The notes: generated by a model from the letters alone, not told the origin. A DNA stretch of 64,000 nucleotides from Maylandia zebra (GCF_041146795.1 NC_135172.1:16689123-16753122); one strand, 5' to 3'. Counted from the stretch's first letter, positions 42,372-56,610 are shown. A program made the numbers and translations.

Positions 42372-42760
42372 CCTAAAGCTCTGGCATAGAAGTCCCTCTT
42401 CCTCTTACCCTGCACCCTGCGGAGCGACACGGAGGGAGAACAAAACCGGTGAGGACGTAAACACAGTGGCATCACATAGGATCAAACGCACAATGAAGAT
42501 CTTGTGGTGGTGAGCGGGACTCTGTGGGGCTGCAGAGATCAGAGTTTGAGGCCGAAGGCAAAGACAAAGTACTTTCTTCCTTCCACAGAGGAAATGCAAA
42601 AATACACAAAGAGACACATCAATCAGCGCCTGTGACCAGGCAACTGCAAACAGCCACTCAAACAGGACATGAAGATATATATATATATTTTTTTATTTTT
42701 TTTTATTTTTTTATTTTTTAAGATTACCGGAGTGCTGATATTGTTAAAAATAGTCTGATT

Positions 42761-43318
42761 CAGGGGTGTCAAACATAGGGCCCAGGAACCAAAAACAACC
42801 CGGCAGAGTTTCCAATCTGGTCTACTGGACAGCTTTGGAAAATGTGAAGGAAGGGATAGATTTTGGACTTTTTAATGTAATTTTGGGAGTTTTACAGCTT
42901 TTCCTTTTCATAAAGTCTTCCCTCATTTCCATTCATAATACACCACAGTAACAGAAGAAACAATTCAGTGACAGAACCTGCCACTTTATTCACTACTATA
43001 GAAATTTCTGGGTTGTTTTAATATATTAATCTTTTTTTATATAGTACTTTAAAAAGAAAACATTTTCTGTGAAAAAAGTTGCTCTTTTTAAAATTACAGG
43101 TCAGCCTGGGAAGTGAGCTACAAGAAATCTTACAGTTTACAGATTTATTTCTTACATTTTAAGTCCAAAGAGTCATGAAGACAAGATTTCTTTCATTTTT
43201 GTAATACTAAGATATTTCAGTTAAACATCTTTACACTGACAGAAAGGGGAGCTTCACTGGTCTGGCCCACTCAAGACTAATGTGGGCAGTAAGTGGCCCA
43301 CAGTATAAAATTAGTTTG
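42761..43318 (+). mobile_element. hAT-like non-autonomous element, right end eroded
   Basis: It starts CAGGGGTGTCAAACATAGGG, a terminal sequence common to vertebrate hAT-type MITEs. It ends near 43318 in GGCCCACAGTATAAAATTAG and TTTG, where the expected right terminus (ACACCCCTG) is missing. It is non-coding. Confidence 0.6.
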
Positions 43319-44557
43319 TTATCCAAGCTCTAATCAGTGCACGGTCAAGAAAATAAATGCTCTCTATAGTATAACACATATTTATCCTGTGACCCCTGTG
43401 GTGGGTCTCAACCCTTATGTTGGTAACCGCTGCAGTAGCAGAGCAGCACCTGAGCCGCAGATGTGTTTGTCATGAAAAGGCACTTTAAGCACTAAATATT
43501 TGATGATGTGAAGTGAAAGCAAGGCACTCTGCGTTCAGCACACATTAGTCAAACTACCAAGACAGCCGAGCAAAACTATTTCCAACTCAGCCCTCTGCTT
43601 TATCCCAGACAGCTTCTCCTGGCATCGTTTCGTCCCTGCGATATTCCTGTTACATTATCCGGCAGCTAACTTAGACACGGAAAGTGTGTCAGTGCTTTTA
43701 TTGTCTCATCACATTCAAGTTGGCCACAGAAACAGGCCACCTCTGCTGCTGGGAGGAAACCCCGAGGGACTGCACTCCTTTCTACAGTGCACGCTCTTTC
43801 TCCTCATCTCGTTTCCACTTAATCTCTCTCCTTTAGATACACATCTTCTCTCATATTCCTCTCTGGAAGCAGACGTGGGAGCCTGTAATGTTTTAAAGAA
43901 GCTCTCAGGCAAACTTCTCAGTATGCTAGGTGAATGGAAGCAAGCTCAGTGTTACTGCAACTGATATAAAAGCAGCAAGTTATCAACTGAGACTCATCAC
44001 CAAGCTAATCTATCACTAAGAGGATGACCTACAGTAATACATATGTTTAGAACATAAATGAAAAGACAGAAAATAAAAGCATCTGGCAGTATTCCAGCAC
44101 AGACGTGCACGAACACAAGAGCTCAGATCTCTCTTAATGACTCACCAGCTCCACGGAGCAGATTAAGCAGATGCTCACAGCATCAAATATGGGACTGCTT
44201 ATACAAAAATAAAAAAATATGTAAATCCTGCAGAAAGCCACAGCAGGAAAACAGAAGCAGCGCTGCGCTGACGGTGCACAAGGTCGCAGCAGTCCCACAG
44301 CGCTTCACTCTTACATAATCAGATCCGCACCAGCTAAGCGGAATAATTCCTGCTGGATTGAGCCGTCATCCCACGCACAGAAGAGGGCGCACATGACAAA
44401 AAGGGGGGCGTCAAAGAAGGAATTTAAACCAAATCAAAGCATCTTCTGTCATAGAAAGACTGTGAGAAACACTCATGCACAACAAAAGTGATTCCAGGGC
44501 AACAGCAGCTATTCCAAAGAATTTCCTATAATAATAAGAGGATTATTAAAAACTTAC

Positions 44558-44700
44558 AGTGCTGCATTCACGGAACGATCAACAGGCGTCATCCACACAA
44601 GTGCACTTCAAATGAATGAAACACAGACAGCCTTCATCTTCTGAATCGTCCTTCAACTCATACCGGCTCTGACAGGAAATGATGCTTCCCTCCAGGTTGC
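44558..44700 (-). other. Possible non-coding alternative 5' exon of TRIM2
   Basis: The minus-strand sequence ends GCAGCACT|gtaagttttt, a good donor, and lies upstream of the TRIM2 start. No open frame of note. The assignment rests only on the donor and position. Confidence 0.2.
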
Positions 44701-44724
44701 AACAGAGAGCCAAACACGAGACGC

Positions 44725-44726
<2 letters not shown>

Positions 44727-44777
<51 letters not shown>

Positions 44778-44788
44778 AGAGAGAGAGA
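44727..44788. repeat. (GT)n-(GA)n microsatellite
   Basis: GT repeats at 44727-44775 are followed by GA repeats to about 44788. Confidence 0.95.
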
Positions 44789-47700
44789 ACCAGCCAGTGT
44801 TTATGGGCGTGCACACACGTGAGCAAAGTTAAGGAGGAGCAGTTCAGCCGGATTGTATTTCAATTTTCTACATCATGTCCCCCCGCCCGCCTGCCCTCAC
44901 TCCCTGCGTTACTTTCTCTCCTCCCATCACTTGCATTCCCTGCTCGCTCTGTCTCATCCATTCATCTCCCTCCTTCCTCTCTGTCTGAAGTAAATGCTGC
45001 TTCACTGCAGCGCGGTGAGCAAGAAAGCGCAGCATCCGGAGCATGTGAGCGAGCACTGGCTGACGCCTGGTTACCTAACAAATGGGAAAAAAGGGACAGC
45101 ACTTAAGGGTCTCCGTCACAGCCAATAGAGATGAAGCCACAGGGATCTTTCTGCGTGCGAGTGTGCGTGCGTGCAGGCTGCTGACTCACTGTACATGCAG
45201 AGACTGAAAATGAGCACAAGGAAAAGTCACACACTGTATATGAAGAGAGGGAGGAGAGATGACAGAGAGTAAACATTGCAGAGAGAAAGGAAGTACGGTG
45301 AGACGTGTGCTTCAAATGTGGACACAAAGGACACACTGCCTCTCCAGTTTAAGAGACAGAAATAGAGAAAGGTGATAAAACGCTGAGGTGAAACGCATTT
45401 TCTGCCTGTTTTTTCTCACTGCACTGCAGCTCTGTCGCAGCTCTTTGGTCACTGCTTTCTGCATACGCAAGAATGGATGACTTAAACAATGACACAAAGC
45501 TTTAACCTTCAGACAACCTCAAACACCGACCACTCTGTGGACATCATCTGGGGGGTTTTCCACCAAGAAAACCGGAGGCGATTTGAGTATTTGGTTAGTA
45601 AGAGGAGAGATTTAAAGGCCTAATGGTGGGTTACTCCAGCAGGTCCGTCATCGTACTCTCTGAAAACTGTTCAGTGGTTAGAGAGTGAGACAGAGAGAAA
45701 CCACCAGCTTTCCAATTAGTGGATGGCCTGCTCTACCTCCAGTCCATCACAGGTCCAACACACAGAGCACATTTAGAATCACCAATTAATTCATCCATCA
45801 GTCTTGTCTCTAGACTGTGGGAGGAAGCTGGAGTACCTGGACCGATAGCAGTCATTTTGCTTCCTTGGCACTAACAATTCCGAGGGATACTATGTTGAAT
45901 ACACATGAAAAAAAAACTGGCTGCAAGTATGATGTTACATGATACTTGCAGCACCCCCCCTTCAGTTCTTAAATTTTCTTATTTCAGTTCCACGTCAAAC
46001 ACAGTTGTGTCGATGGAGTTTTTTCACAGAGTTAAGCATGCCTGGCAGCTCCACAGCTGTTCCAGTGATCTCATCTCAGCCTCTGCCAAACTCAGTGAGC
46101 TCAGTCAATCAGAGGACGCAGAACAAGAAAACATAATGCGGGAAAAAGAATGAAATGCTGTGTGGGTGCACACCAGTGACAACAATCAGTCTCTAAAGCT
46201 TCATCTTAGATTCAGCACTATGAAGGATAAGGCCGTGTGATCTTATATGTTCTGTTCTGACTTGCAGCTCAGTGGCACTCGGACCCAAACCGGTTCCTTT
46301 ATTTCTGGCATTAGATTCATTACTAGTATTCATTCTTTATCGATACTGAAGTTTATAAAGTTTGGTTGTTTCTGTGTTTAGTGTTTTACTCGTTGACTGT
46401 GTTTTACTCGTTGACTGTACTTAGCTGCTGTATGGATTTGCTGCCCTTCTTGGCCAGGACACTGTTGTAAAGGAGATTTTTAATCTCAACACTTTATTTT
46501 CTACTGGCTACAAAGATACATTTACTAAATCAGTCTTCGGCTGAATGGACAGTATGTTATATGGCAAATTTTTTTGCTGAATTTGGCACAATTTCTATTA
46601 AAGAAAATTTTACAATATTACCACACATGTCATTTAAAGAAATCCAGGCATATAATAATAAAAAGAGTTCTCCACGATCCTAGTAGTGTTTAAAATCTAT
46701 TCACTGAGTGGTTATAGAGGCTGCCTTCAATTTGAATAATGCAAATCACAGCCAGAGAACATGCCTTAAATAGTTTGCTTTTGCTTCCTTAAAGGCACAG
46801 GCTGAAATCAAACCTGTCTCTTAAATGCTCAAACTGATGATGTATTTTTGATGCTCTTTTAAGACACATGCAGTTTAACAGGTCACATGGTTTACTATTT
46901 TTAATAATCCATGTAAATCTCTGCAATGATGCCTTTAAACACACTGTGCAAACTGAAAAACTGCAGCATTACATTGCTAAGATTTAAGGAAGGCAACATC
47001 AGGTTACATCAGGCCCGACTTGGAGCCAACACACAGGAGTAAATATGTCAGATAACCTGTTTAAGCTGCTGTAACGTTCACGCCAACACCATTATCCCTC
47101 ACAAACAAATAGCAGCAAAGCAACTCAAACTCAAAAACATTTCAAACTTCTACAGGAGAGATTAATAGAGAAAATAAAGTTGTAGTTTTCAACCATTTCC
47201 ACTCACTCACCATGACGAAGTAGAAACACACACTGTTTACTGCATTTTACTTTATAAGCTGCTTTCTGTGTTACCCTGCCGTCTAACCCGCAGTTCTTTC
47301 CAGAGCACCGACTCGAGCTGTTTCCACCGCTTCTCTCGGTTTCTAAACACACAAAACGCTGCACAGTGACGACACTGCACAGGCTGACTGATCGCTTTCA
47401 AATTGCAAACAACAAGTGTGAAGACAAGAAAGATGGTTTCTCGATTTTCAGTAAGTATGACCACAGTGTTTTTGGTTTGACGCACTTCACCTGCCCATTA
47501 CTGAACTATTAATGTCATTTTTATGATGGAAAAGTTTGTCAGGTCCAAGAGTCCGGTCACAGGTGGGTTCACTGTTGTGTCAGCTGGTTATGAAATCGAC
47601 TGGGGGGAAAAAAAGAGTCCACAGAGCTACTTTACTTCTCCTTTATCCAAGATCAGTAAATTGAAGTAAATTTGGAGTTCAACACTCGTAAAAAGAAGAC

Positions 47701-48045
47701 ACATTTTGAAAGAGGTTGTGTGAATTCAAACTTGGTTAATACTCAGTGTGATGTTAGGTGCAAGATAAGCCATGACACAGTCAGCATATCAAGCACATTT
47801 CTCTGCATTACGTACAAGTCAGGAAAAAAAAAAGGAAGCGAGTCCAGCTCTGTCTGATGTGGTTCAGAGGTGGGCCTGCTATCGCTTTCCAAGCTTTTAT
47901 GCTATATGGTAATATATAGAGTTGTGCAGGGATTTCACTGAATTCTGGAAATGTTAAATGTGATTTGCACTGAGTGTTTCTTCTTCACTCTCTGTGTGTT
48001 TTCTACATTTAATTATTAGTTATTATTAATCTCTGTCTCTCTTCC

Positions 48046-48326
48046 ACAGCATGTCTTTGCCCCGTCTTCCTGTCCTCACCTCAGCCGGTCGAAGCACATG
48101 GCCTCCCTGAGCCTGATTCTGCCGAAGGTTTCTTCCTGTTAAAAGGGAGTTTTTCCTTCCCACTGTCACCAAAGTGCTTGCCTAATGTGCTTGCCTCACA
48201 GGGGGTTGCCAAATTGTTGGGGTTTTCTCAGTATTATTGCAGGATCTTTACCTTCAGTATAAAGCAGCTTGAGATGAATGTTGTTGTGATTTAATGTAAA
48301 TTAAATCGAAGTGAATTGAATTGAAA
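48046..48326 (+). mobile_element. Non-LTR retrotransposon 3' end (sister of 21303-21640)
   Basis: It contains the family block TTCTTCCTGTTAAAAGGGAG followed by TTTTTCCTTCCCACTGTCACC, and a GTGAATTGAATTGAA tail. There is no coding region, so this is a 5'-truncated insertion. Confidence 0.65.
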
Positions 48327-51300
48327 GGTCATCAGGATTCATTTTGTGGAAAAGCATGAATGTTTCTGTAACTTTTTCCACGCATGTCCTGCAGCTGTGA
48401 ACTTTTCTAGTCATTACCCAGCAACACTAACTAGTACAAAGTCTCTGTGTTGATGTGATTTGAAACAGCACTGAAGCATGCTGTGTGCCGCATATGAGAA
48501 AAGGTTTCTTTGGACAATGATTCTCCTGACTCTGTCTGAAGTTCATGTGTGAAAACAGCTTACGTGTGTGAAGACTTCCAGCCATTCAGACCCTATTATA
48601 GAAAAGTACCAAAATAAAGGTCACTGGTCTTGCTCGAGTTATTTGAAGCAAACGATCTATAGCCCTTTTCATTACAGATCGCTCGACGCAGTTTTTACGA
48701 TTTTCCGTTAAGTGGTATTATCTGGTCCCAGGTACTTTTTTTATCTACTCGGTCGAGACTCCAGGATGCTTCTTCACATCCAGTTAGCAGTGGGGATTCC
48801 CAGACAGATATGAAATGGTGTTACTCGTCAACTCAGGTGACCCTGATGGCTCAGATGTGACCTCAACAGCTATACTTTATGTAAAAAATACCATCAGATT
48901 CAATGAGTTGTGGAGGTAAATAAGAAAATAACATTTCCCATCACTTCAAGCCTTCATGTTTTTATGAGCGAAGCTACTTGCCTCCCAGCAAGTATAAAGT
49001 GATTTTATGTTCTGTTTTTTCTGACGTACACTGATGATATTTTGCCATTAATGCAAAAGACACTGAGTTTATGAGCAAAAATGCACCATGCTAAGGCTTC
49101 ACATTTACTGCACAAGCATGACAGAGATGTGTAAGTACAGAAAAGGCTGTCCTTGCTTGTCTGTCTGCCATCCATCCATTCTGGGGACATGTGGGATGAC
49201 TTTAAATTTCAAAGAGACATTTAAATGCTGGCTCATTAAAGTCGAACAAGCACAAAAAAAAAAAGACCTGGCAGTTTGGACTGACTGCAGAATGACATCA
49301 TCCCATTTATCATGGCCTGCATGACTGTAATGACTACTTATAGTAAAGTGACAAATGGCCTCCCACTTAGCTGCCTGGCAACTGTCTTCATTATGCCTGA
49401 AATCACTATGATCACGTTCAGGAGCAGACAACATGGACAAAGCCTAAGCTGACTGTGCTGCCTATAAAGTACGGACTCCACGTTTGATTATTATACCTTT
49501 ACTGTTTATGTGCTCAACTTTGTTCCCTCTCTTCCACTTATTGTATTTTAAGCCATGTTTGCATGCAAAGCCCGGAGGCTCCGTTTGCTCCGTTTCAGAG
49601 GAATTTGGGGCTTTCCGTGCTTTTAATGCTGAAAAGGGTGGCATAAGCCCCACCACGAATTATGAAAACTCTCTCATGTTTTCACCCATAATCCAAAGCA
49701 TCCACTGGGGGCAGGATGATGAGAGATTACAGAGGCAAACGCACGTCTTCAGGGTGAATGTCCTCTTATCCAGTTCCACATCCACCAACGCCACCACAAA
49801 TTTGAAAACACAGACGGTTAAAGTTTCTAAACCTTCCGTTTGGGCAGATTAAAGACATTTTTCAGCGTGGGCAAAGTGTCATTTGGAGAATTGTGGATTA
49901 ATTCTTTTGAGAATTAAGTTTAAGTTTGTTTTTTGGCTGATCCAACTTGGATTATTTTAAGAAAACGGAGCTCTGAATAAAGAAGGAAACTCCGTGTCAC
50001 TGCGTCACTCTGCTGTATATCTGCCAACCACGCACTCTGGGGGCACGAGATAAGACAATGCTCTGTGTGTCAGAGTGTGCGTGCTAACGGCTGACCTCAA
50101 ATAAGGCTTACAGATGTGGAAGGGCATGGCCGCTACAAACTGTCCATGGTGCACATCTGTCAGGGAGAGCTCAGTGACGCTTGACTCAATGTGCAGACAA
50201 AACACTCTCCCTCAGTGAATGAGTGACAAGACAAAAGAGAAAGCTGGTTTTTGGTTTGGTTGATCTTTAATCCTCAGAGTTTGTACTGATCACACTTTGT
50301 ACTTTCAGTAAAATGAGTTTGTAAATTTGCAAGATATGATTTTTTTGTGAGAATACATCTTTCACATTCACTGATACTGTGTAAAGTATAAAAACATGTG
50401 GTAGGTCCTTTGTTTCCTTGGCTGTTAGTTACACATCTGAGACCTCTGAGAAAAACTTGGAGTTTCATGAATAACCTTAACTTCCTCCTCGGCACAGAGT
50501 ACAACGTAAACATGTCGCACCTGCAGCTTCTAAAGTCAAATCAGCATCAGCCAGTGAGCATTGTAAACAGGAAGCAGCAGGAAATGAACAGATGTGCCAT
50601 TACAGCACGTCTGCCCGAAGTAAATAACAGGTATTTCTCCACGTGAACACCTGAGACCACAAGACGTGCAGCAGGAACCTGTATTTCTTGTATCAGCAGA
50701 TTTCCAGTGTGACAGCCTGAAGTTACAGCAGCATCTTTTTAATCATCTCTTTCCTGTTACAGATGCCAAACAACTTTTCAGTGCTGTGCGCTGGACTGTT
50801 CGAACACAGCACTGTTATAGCTTCTGCCTTTAATTAATCATAAATCTTTCCTTCCTCTTGTTACCCGCTCTTTCCAGCCCTCCTACCCACATTCAGAACA
50901 TCCCACTTACTTCAACTCCATGGCTGCTCTCCTCTTCTGTTCTCTCTCTTCACTGAGGCGGAAAACAAACGCTGCTCTTCGTCACCTAATTCTCCACATG
51001 TATGATATGCTGTATTATGTCCAGGAGGCAGTGACAAGAAGGCATGTGAGAGGCCTGAGCTGCTACAATAATCCAAACAGACTGACAGGAGGCCAACGGG
51101 TGAGCGGAGACGGAGGGGGAGGACAGTACAGTGGTGTAGAGGAAGACAACAGACCAATCACAGGAGCTAGGGAGGCTGAAGAAGGCTGGGCTTAAAGCCT
51201 GTGCTGCTCTTTAACCCCCAGTGAGGGCAGAAGCTCAACTAGCATGGAGCAGAGACAGATAAGGAGTGACAGAGGACGGGGCTGCTGACAGAAACAGACA

Positions 51301-53988
51301 CAATCAAATGTGCCAGCAGTGGCCAAAGGATTTCATTATTTGCAGAGTCCAAATGCTGTCCCAGGTGCAAATGATTATAAGAAAACTCCCTAAATGACAC
51401 AAAAGTAATTAAAGCTAGTAATTTTTACATTAAGATGTTAGTGCGAAGGCACAGGACACCACTCCCACCTTTTTACGAGGAGTTTCATCCTGATTTGAGG
51501 TAAAGGTGCTACAAGTTGCACTAGAAAAACTATCAAAGCAAAAATGTCTGCACAGAGTAGTTTAACTAGATAAACTAAGAGTTAAAACAAACTGCAGGCA
51601 GATCCAAAACTCACTGATCCAAACGTTAAAGAGCAACAGCCAAACAAAGTCATAGTAATTGAAACAAGATGGTCCCAGAAAGCCATAATAACTGTAACAG
51701 TCCTCTAAGTGATGACCACAGTGCAATCATATGCTGAACACTACGGTTCAAAGAGCAGAAATGCAGTTATTAATCAGCGGTGCGTTGGTATCTGTTTGCC
51801 TCCAGATGAGGCAAAGTTGGAAGATAAGTTCAACATGAAGCAGACGTTATGTGTGCAGTCATTCCTCCAGCGAAAAAGAACCTAAAACCTCCAAAATGAC
51901 CATGAAATTCATGCTCACGGATGTAAACTTACGACCACAGCTGTACATATGAGGCTCTAAAATTCCTTTTCAGTTTTCCATTCAGCACCATGAATCTTAA
52001 TATGCAGGCTTATTTTTTAGTATAAACGGCTCAACTGTGTTTTAATGTGATCTTACTGATTGTTTTTCTTTCGCGTTTCCAAAAACACGATAATAAAATG
52101 AGCATCCTGTTCTGACGCTTGCAGCCAAGAGGGCAGCCTTCCTCTTATTGTTTGCACATCTTTCACGTTTATACCTTGGCAGAGACACATTAGCTGTTCC
52201 ACCATAACAAAAAAATCACTCATGATGCGTTATCGGGCTGTATACACCCACACCCACACTTTCCTACAGACAGGAAGACACTCTCACATAACACAGACAT
52301 GTAGCTCCCCCCAGAGTGGTTCCTATTTCTTGAAAGCTTTAATCTTATTGGCAGGCAAAAACAAATGTTTGTGGTAATTATCCAAATGCATCTGCTTCCC
52401 CCCGACTCCCACTTAAATGGATTACGGATTACTTAAGCATAGAAAATGACGTTATACAGTAACAGGAGCACTGTGATTCAATCCTCTTTCAGATTTATTT
52501 CACTGTGTCACACAGAGTAACAGGAAACCACCAGCTGAATATGTGAAAGAAGAAGAAGAAATGCGATGTAACTACTGATCTTTTAATCTGTAATGGCTCG
52601 TTGCATTGTATGCTAAATCTAACAAACGAGTTCCTTGAGACATGCTTCAGTATTTTCTCCTAAATACTGACTAAATACTGTTTACTCAACCTGAACAATA
52701 AAGAAAAGTGAAAGAACAATTTAAGATGATTATTACTTGCTATGAATAACCCATTTTGATTGATTAATGTTTTGTCTTCATTGCTCTCCAGAAAGGTAAA
52801 TAACCGTAAAACTGCTAATTAGTTTAAGCAGACCATCTCTAAGCTCACGTGTTTATTTTGGTTATTAGGCTGGTTCAGGTTCCTCTTACATTGCAGTCTC
52901 CTCCCTTCCTTTCAACCTCCACTCACATCTTGCATCAGGTGACCTCCATAGGTCACATGACAGGGTGGGAAACTGCATTACTTGATAAGAAAGACGTATG
53001 ATGTCATCACTATTGTACTGTACCCTGTATTGTGACTGACAATACCCTTGACACAAAAAATATATATGTTTGCAGCCTTAATGCTCATAATGGTACAAAT
53101 GGCTCTCTGTGCAAATATGTTCAAAGATAGTAAGTGAAAGGTTTTCACAGCACATATAACTACAATGTGTGTTGCCTTTAACTTGTAGCATTACATCAGA
53201 GCTCCTCATTATTTGGAGATGACCAAAAGATAATGTCACCTCTTGCATGCTAGATCAGAAATAGATCAGAAGGATTTTTATGACTGATACAGATACCGAT
53301 ATTTGGTGATTTAAAAATTCCATATGTATGGAATCTGGAGAACCTGTTTATAACACATAAACAGATTCTCCAATCATTTGGTACGTGTAATTATTTATTT
53401 ACTTATTCCCACTCCGCTTGAATCTGCTCGGATTAGCTGTTAGTTGTTGTGCGCGGAAAATTGCAGAGTGCCCCCTGGTGGACACACCATGCAACATCAG
53501 CACTAATAGTAGGCTCACCAACACACTTCATGCACATAATCTACAATGTGTTTGTTTGCTCTTTCAAAAACGATGTCACTCAGAAGTCCTTCGTTCTCCT
53601 GTTGATTTGCAGTCACAGAAATGATTCAGATGCACTCAGAGCTACTACAGAGTAAAGAGTGACTAAGCTGGTTGTTGTTCTAGCTTAATCACTTAGCTTT
53701 AACCACACAGACTCTGAGCTCTGGCAGAGCTCAAAGCGCTGGGTCCATTGATCCTGAGGGGTGACAATGTCACAGTGCAACAGTGCAGAACAGCAAGCCT
53801 TCGGGGTTTTAGTCACTGTACGAGAAAAACATCAATACTAACACCACCAGCCGACATGTAATGGAAAAATATGTCAGTCGATATCGGGGTTATTTGCGGA
53901 CTGATACTGTAACAAAGCTACATTTGCCTTAATGAGCGTCTATGTTGCAAATGATCTTAAAATTTTCTATATATTTATGGCTAAACAG
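48327..53988. other. Non-coding region upstream of TRIM2
   Basis: Only short chance frames were found. A decayed DNA element with CTGATACAGATACCGATATT near 53280 and GTCAGTCGATATCGG near 53874 may occupy about 53270-53925. Nothing else was recognised. Confidence 0.5.
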
Positions 53989-54257
53989 TAGGGGTGCAAC
54001 GATACTCGTATCGATATTGAACCGTTCGATACAGTGCTTTCGGTTCGGTACGCATATGTATGAACAATACAAAATTTTTAATTTATTTTATCAACTTTCC
54101 TTCTGACGATGCTGTCTGTGTTGAGCGCTCAATGGATCTGCGCTCGACAGTGCAGCCTAGGCGGAGTAGTCGAACGCAGATTCACTGAGGGCAGGGCAAG
54201 CTAGCAAGACAGAAGTTAAGCTCTCCTTGCAACAGGCAAATTGAACCTCATTCAGAT

Positions 54258-54713
54258 GTAGCGTTTGGAACTATTTTGGTTTTCATGTGACGTATGACCC
54301 TGAAGGTAAGCGCGTATGTTGGATGTGCCATGCAATGCTCAATTACATGGGTGGGAGCTAGTGTGTTAGCGCAGTTAGCTCGTTAACGTGTTGGCCATCC
54401 AGCCCCAGGCACGGGGCGATCCGCGGTAGCTCGTTAATGGAGATTTGCCGTGTTGTGGCGTTAACGTCATTTCAACGAGATTTACGCTGACAGCACTAGT
54501 GGGAACACAACGAATATGACTGCACATTTACTCCGACATCATCCTAGTGCAAAGACAAGTGGAAGCAGACAAAAACAACAAGCACGCATGCTACAAACTT
54601 TACCCGAGTCATTTAGACAGCCGTTAGCACATGATTCTCCTTATGGGGACCTGATATGTTTAATATGCTGCAGTATCCATTTCTCTGTAATAAACTCTCT
54701 TTTCCAAAGATGA
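54258..54713 (+). pseudogene. BED-type zinc finger (ZBED/hAT transposase N-terminus), split
   Basis: The two halves of one BED finger are separated by about 150 bp of unrelated GTTAGCTCGTTAACG-rich sequence and lie in different frames. The second half continues QTLPESFRQPLAHDS, typical of hAT transposases after the finger, and then stops at 54713. Confidence 0.7.
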
Positions 54714-55227
54714 GTGATTCCTCAATCAGATACAGGGCTCGCAAAATCGCTAGCCCGACGTCCCGGGGCTAGAGATTTTTCCAGTTGGGCTACCAAAATC
54801 TCTGCCCTGCCCGTCGGCCTATCATAGGAAGGAAAAATATATGTCAATGCTTTTGCATTCTTTCGGAAATGTAGCTGGATAATTATGTCATTGGCATCGG
54901 TGAGCCACTGTCAATATGTGACATATTGAAATCGCGTTTGAATTTGCGCTTGTTTTTTTGCTTTCACTTTGCAATCGCGCGAACTGTGTATAGAGAGCGA
55001 CAGCACTGATCTGTGAGTGATGATAATTTGTGCACCAATTCCTCTGACATCGTCTTATCAATTGTTAGCTTACTATGCAAACATGACAAGTGAAATCTCC
55101 TGCAGCAAGCTTAAACATGTGAGATGTTGATCGCGCAGAGAATCGCTGAGCGTTATGTGAGTGTGTGTGTAAAAGCAGCAGGATATATATTTTAGTTCTG
55201 CTGAGCCAAATAAGAGAGGTCAGGGTG

Positions 55228-55373
55228 AAGAAGTGACAGCCAAAGAAAAGCTTACCACAAAACGGAGAAGTTATGAAAAATCAGACTATAAGGCAAAAAG
55301 AAAGTGCAGCTTTATGGTTTCATGGACAAAAGAATTTCTGTGGCTGCAATATGACGAGCTAAATAACCAGGGC
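55228..55373 (+). pseudogene. Fragment resembling a TTF/hAT-type zinc-finger protein
   Basis: One frame reads TAKEKLTTKRRSYEKSDYKA, KRKCSFMVSWTKEFLWLQYD and EL before stopping. The KRxFxxSWxxEFxWL pattern is seen in hAT-derived vertebrate zinc-finger proteins. It is too short to name. Confidence 0.4.
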
Positions 55374-55803
55374 TGCACATAAGTGGTCCGCAGGTACGCA
55401 TTCGCTGTCAAAATAAAAAACGGGCACAAGATAAGAAGTTGCAACGCGTGTTTGCGTACATAAGATTTTCAGGAGGAGGACAGACATTTGTTTAGAACTC
55501 TTAAAGATGTCGAAGAAGCTCCTTTAAGCAATTACTGTGATGTTCCTCCACCTCCAAAGAAATGTCAGGAGTCCGAACCACAAAAGAAGCACGTATTCTC
55601 GGAAAAGTAGTTGCAGGAGGTGAGCTGGCTTCAAACAAATGATGAACGCACAGAAATGTGGTGTGAATGTGCCGTGAAAATTTAATAAATGACAAATTAA
55701 AAGGCATGAACATTTTTTTTGTATCGAAAAAATATCGAACCGTGACACCAAAGTATCGAACCGAACCGTGAATTTTGTGTATCGTTGCACCCCTACTAAA
55801 CAG

Positions 55804-56610
55804 ATGTTTTGTTATGTAACTTGCTATTAGGTTTGTGCTACTTTATTGCTTATTCATAGTTTTTTTTCTCTCACATGTATTCTCATATTCAAACTTTGTA
55901 TATTTAAAAACAGTAAGTAATTTCTTTGACGTGGATGAGAATGAGGGATGGATTTGAGGGAAAATAAGTGTTTTGCAACTGCTGACACTACACACTGCGT
56001 ATCAAGACAACGTACCTCAACTATTCTTTAAGTATCACGAGTGATTAAACACATTTATTGACAAAATGCATTCTACATTTCACTAAAGACTGTTCACTGT
56101 GTAGACAAACTATTCAATGTAAATGTAATCTGAAGGACTTTCTTTTAAGGACTCCAGTTTAGCTCCCAGGGTGAGCAGGGAGCGATACGTTGGCCAGGGT
56201 TTGACTCTGACCTGCGGCCCTTTGCTGCACTCTCTGCTTTCCTTTCCACTCTTTACTTCACTATCCAATAAAAGCAAAAACAACATTTTAAACTGTCGTT
56301 TCATACAGAAACAGTAAGTGTTGCACTGATCGGAGTCAGGATTCTGTGCACAGAGTGGGAATTTTTTGAGGATTACGGTAACTCGATGCAGAGTTAGAGG
56401 TGTTTCGGATTTGTGTTATTCCTTGTTTTATCTTTTTAAGATTGTTGCTTGGACGTGCTGCCTTTACCCCCAAAAGTTATTTCATGGACATATGTGGGTT
56501 CCTTCATCACTACTTCGTCATTAAGAGGAATTGAGAAGTAGTGAGACTCCTAGGGTGGCTTTTGCATTTTGAAGGTGCAAAACAGAAACATGTGGTCAGA
56601 AGGTCTAGGC
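55804..56610. other. Non-coding spacer
   Basis: A/T-rich; nothing recognised. Confidence 0.6.

Larger units (their letters stand above)
43319..48045 (-). other. TRIM2 upstream / 5'UTR-intron sequence
   Basis: No coding gene was recognised. It contains a (GT)n tract (44727-44775) followed by GA repeats, a possible non-coding exon ending at a GTAAGT donor (44558-44700), a decayed fish repeat at about 45690-45850, and a short tandem duplication TGTTTTACTCGTTGACTG at 46383-46418. Confidence 0.5.
53989..55795 (+). mobile_element. hAT transposon remnant with BED finger fragments, perfect 8-bp target duplication
   Basis: Terminal repeats TAGGGGTGCAACGATAC and GTATCGTTGCACCCCTA (to 55795) are flanked by CTAAACAG (53981-53988 and 55796-55803), the 8-bp duplication expected for hAT. 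Inside, near 54260-54360, SVWNYFGFHVTYDPEGKRVC followed by WMC carries the first half of a BED zinc finger (C-X2-C). From 54516, MTAHLLRHHPSAKTSGSR carries the second half (H...H) in another frame. The catalytic domain is gone. A further piece at about 55228-55373 (SDYKAKRKCSFMVSWTKEF) looks like a different hAT-type protein, suggesting nested or hybrid material. Confidence 0.85.

Noticed and set aside
42372..42420. Upstream extension of TRIM2 exon 1 as coding (CQSFR before the Met)
   Set aside because: An in-frame TAA lies about 40 nt upstream, and no upstream coding exon was recognised; a longer N-terminal isoform cannot be supported from this sequence.
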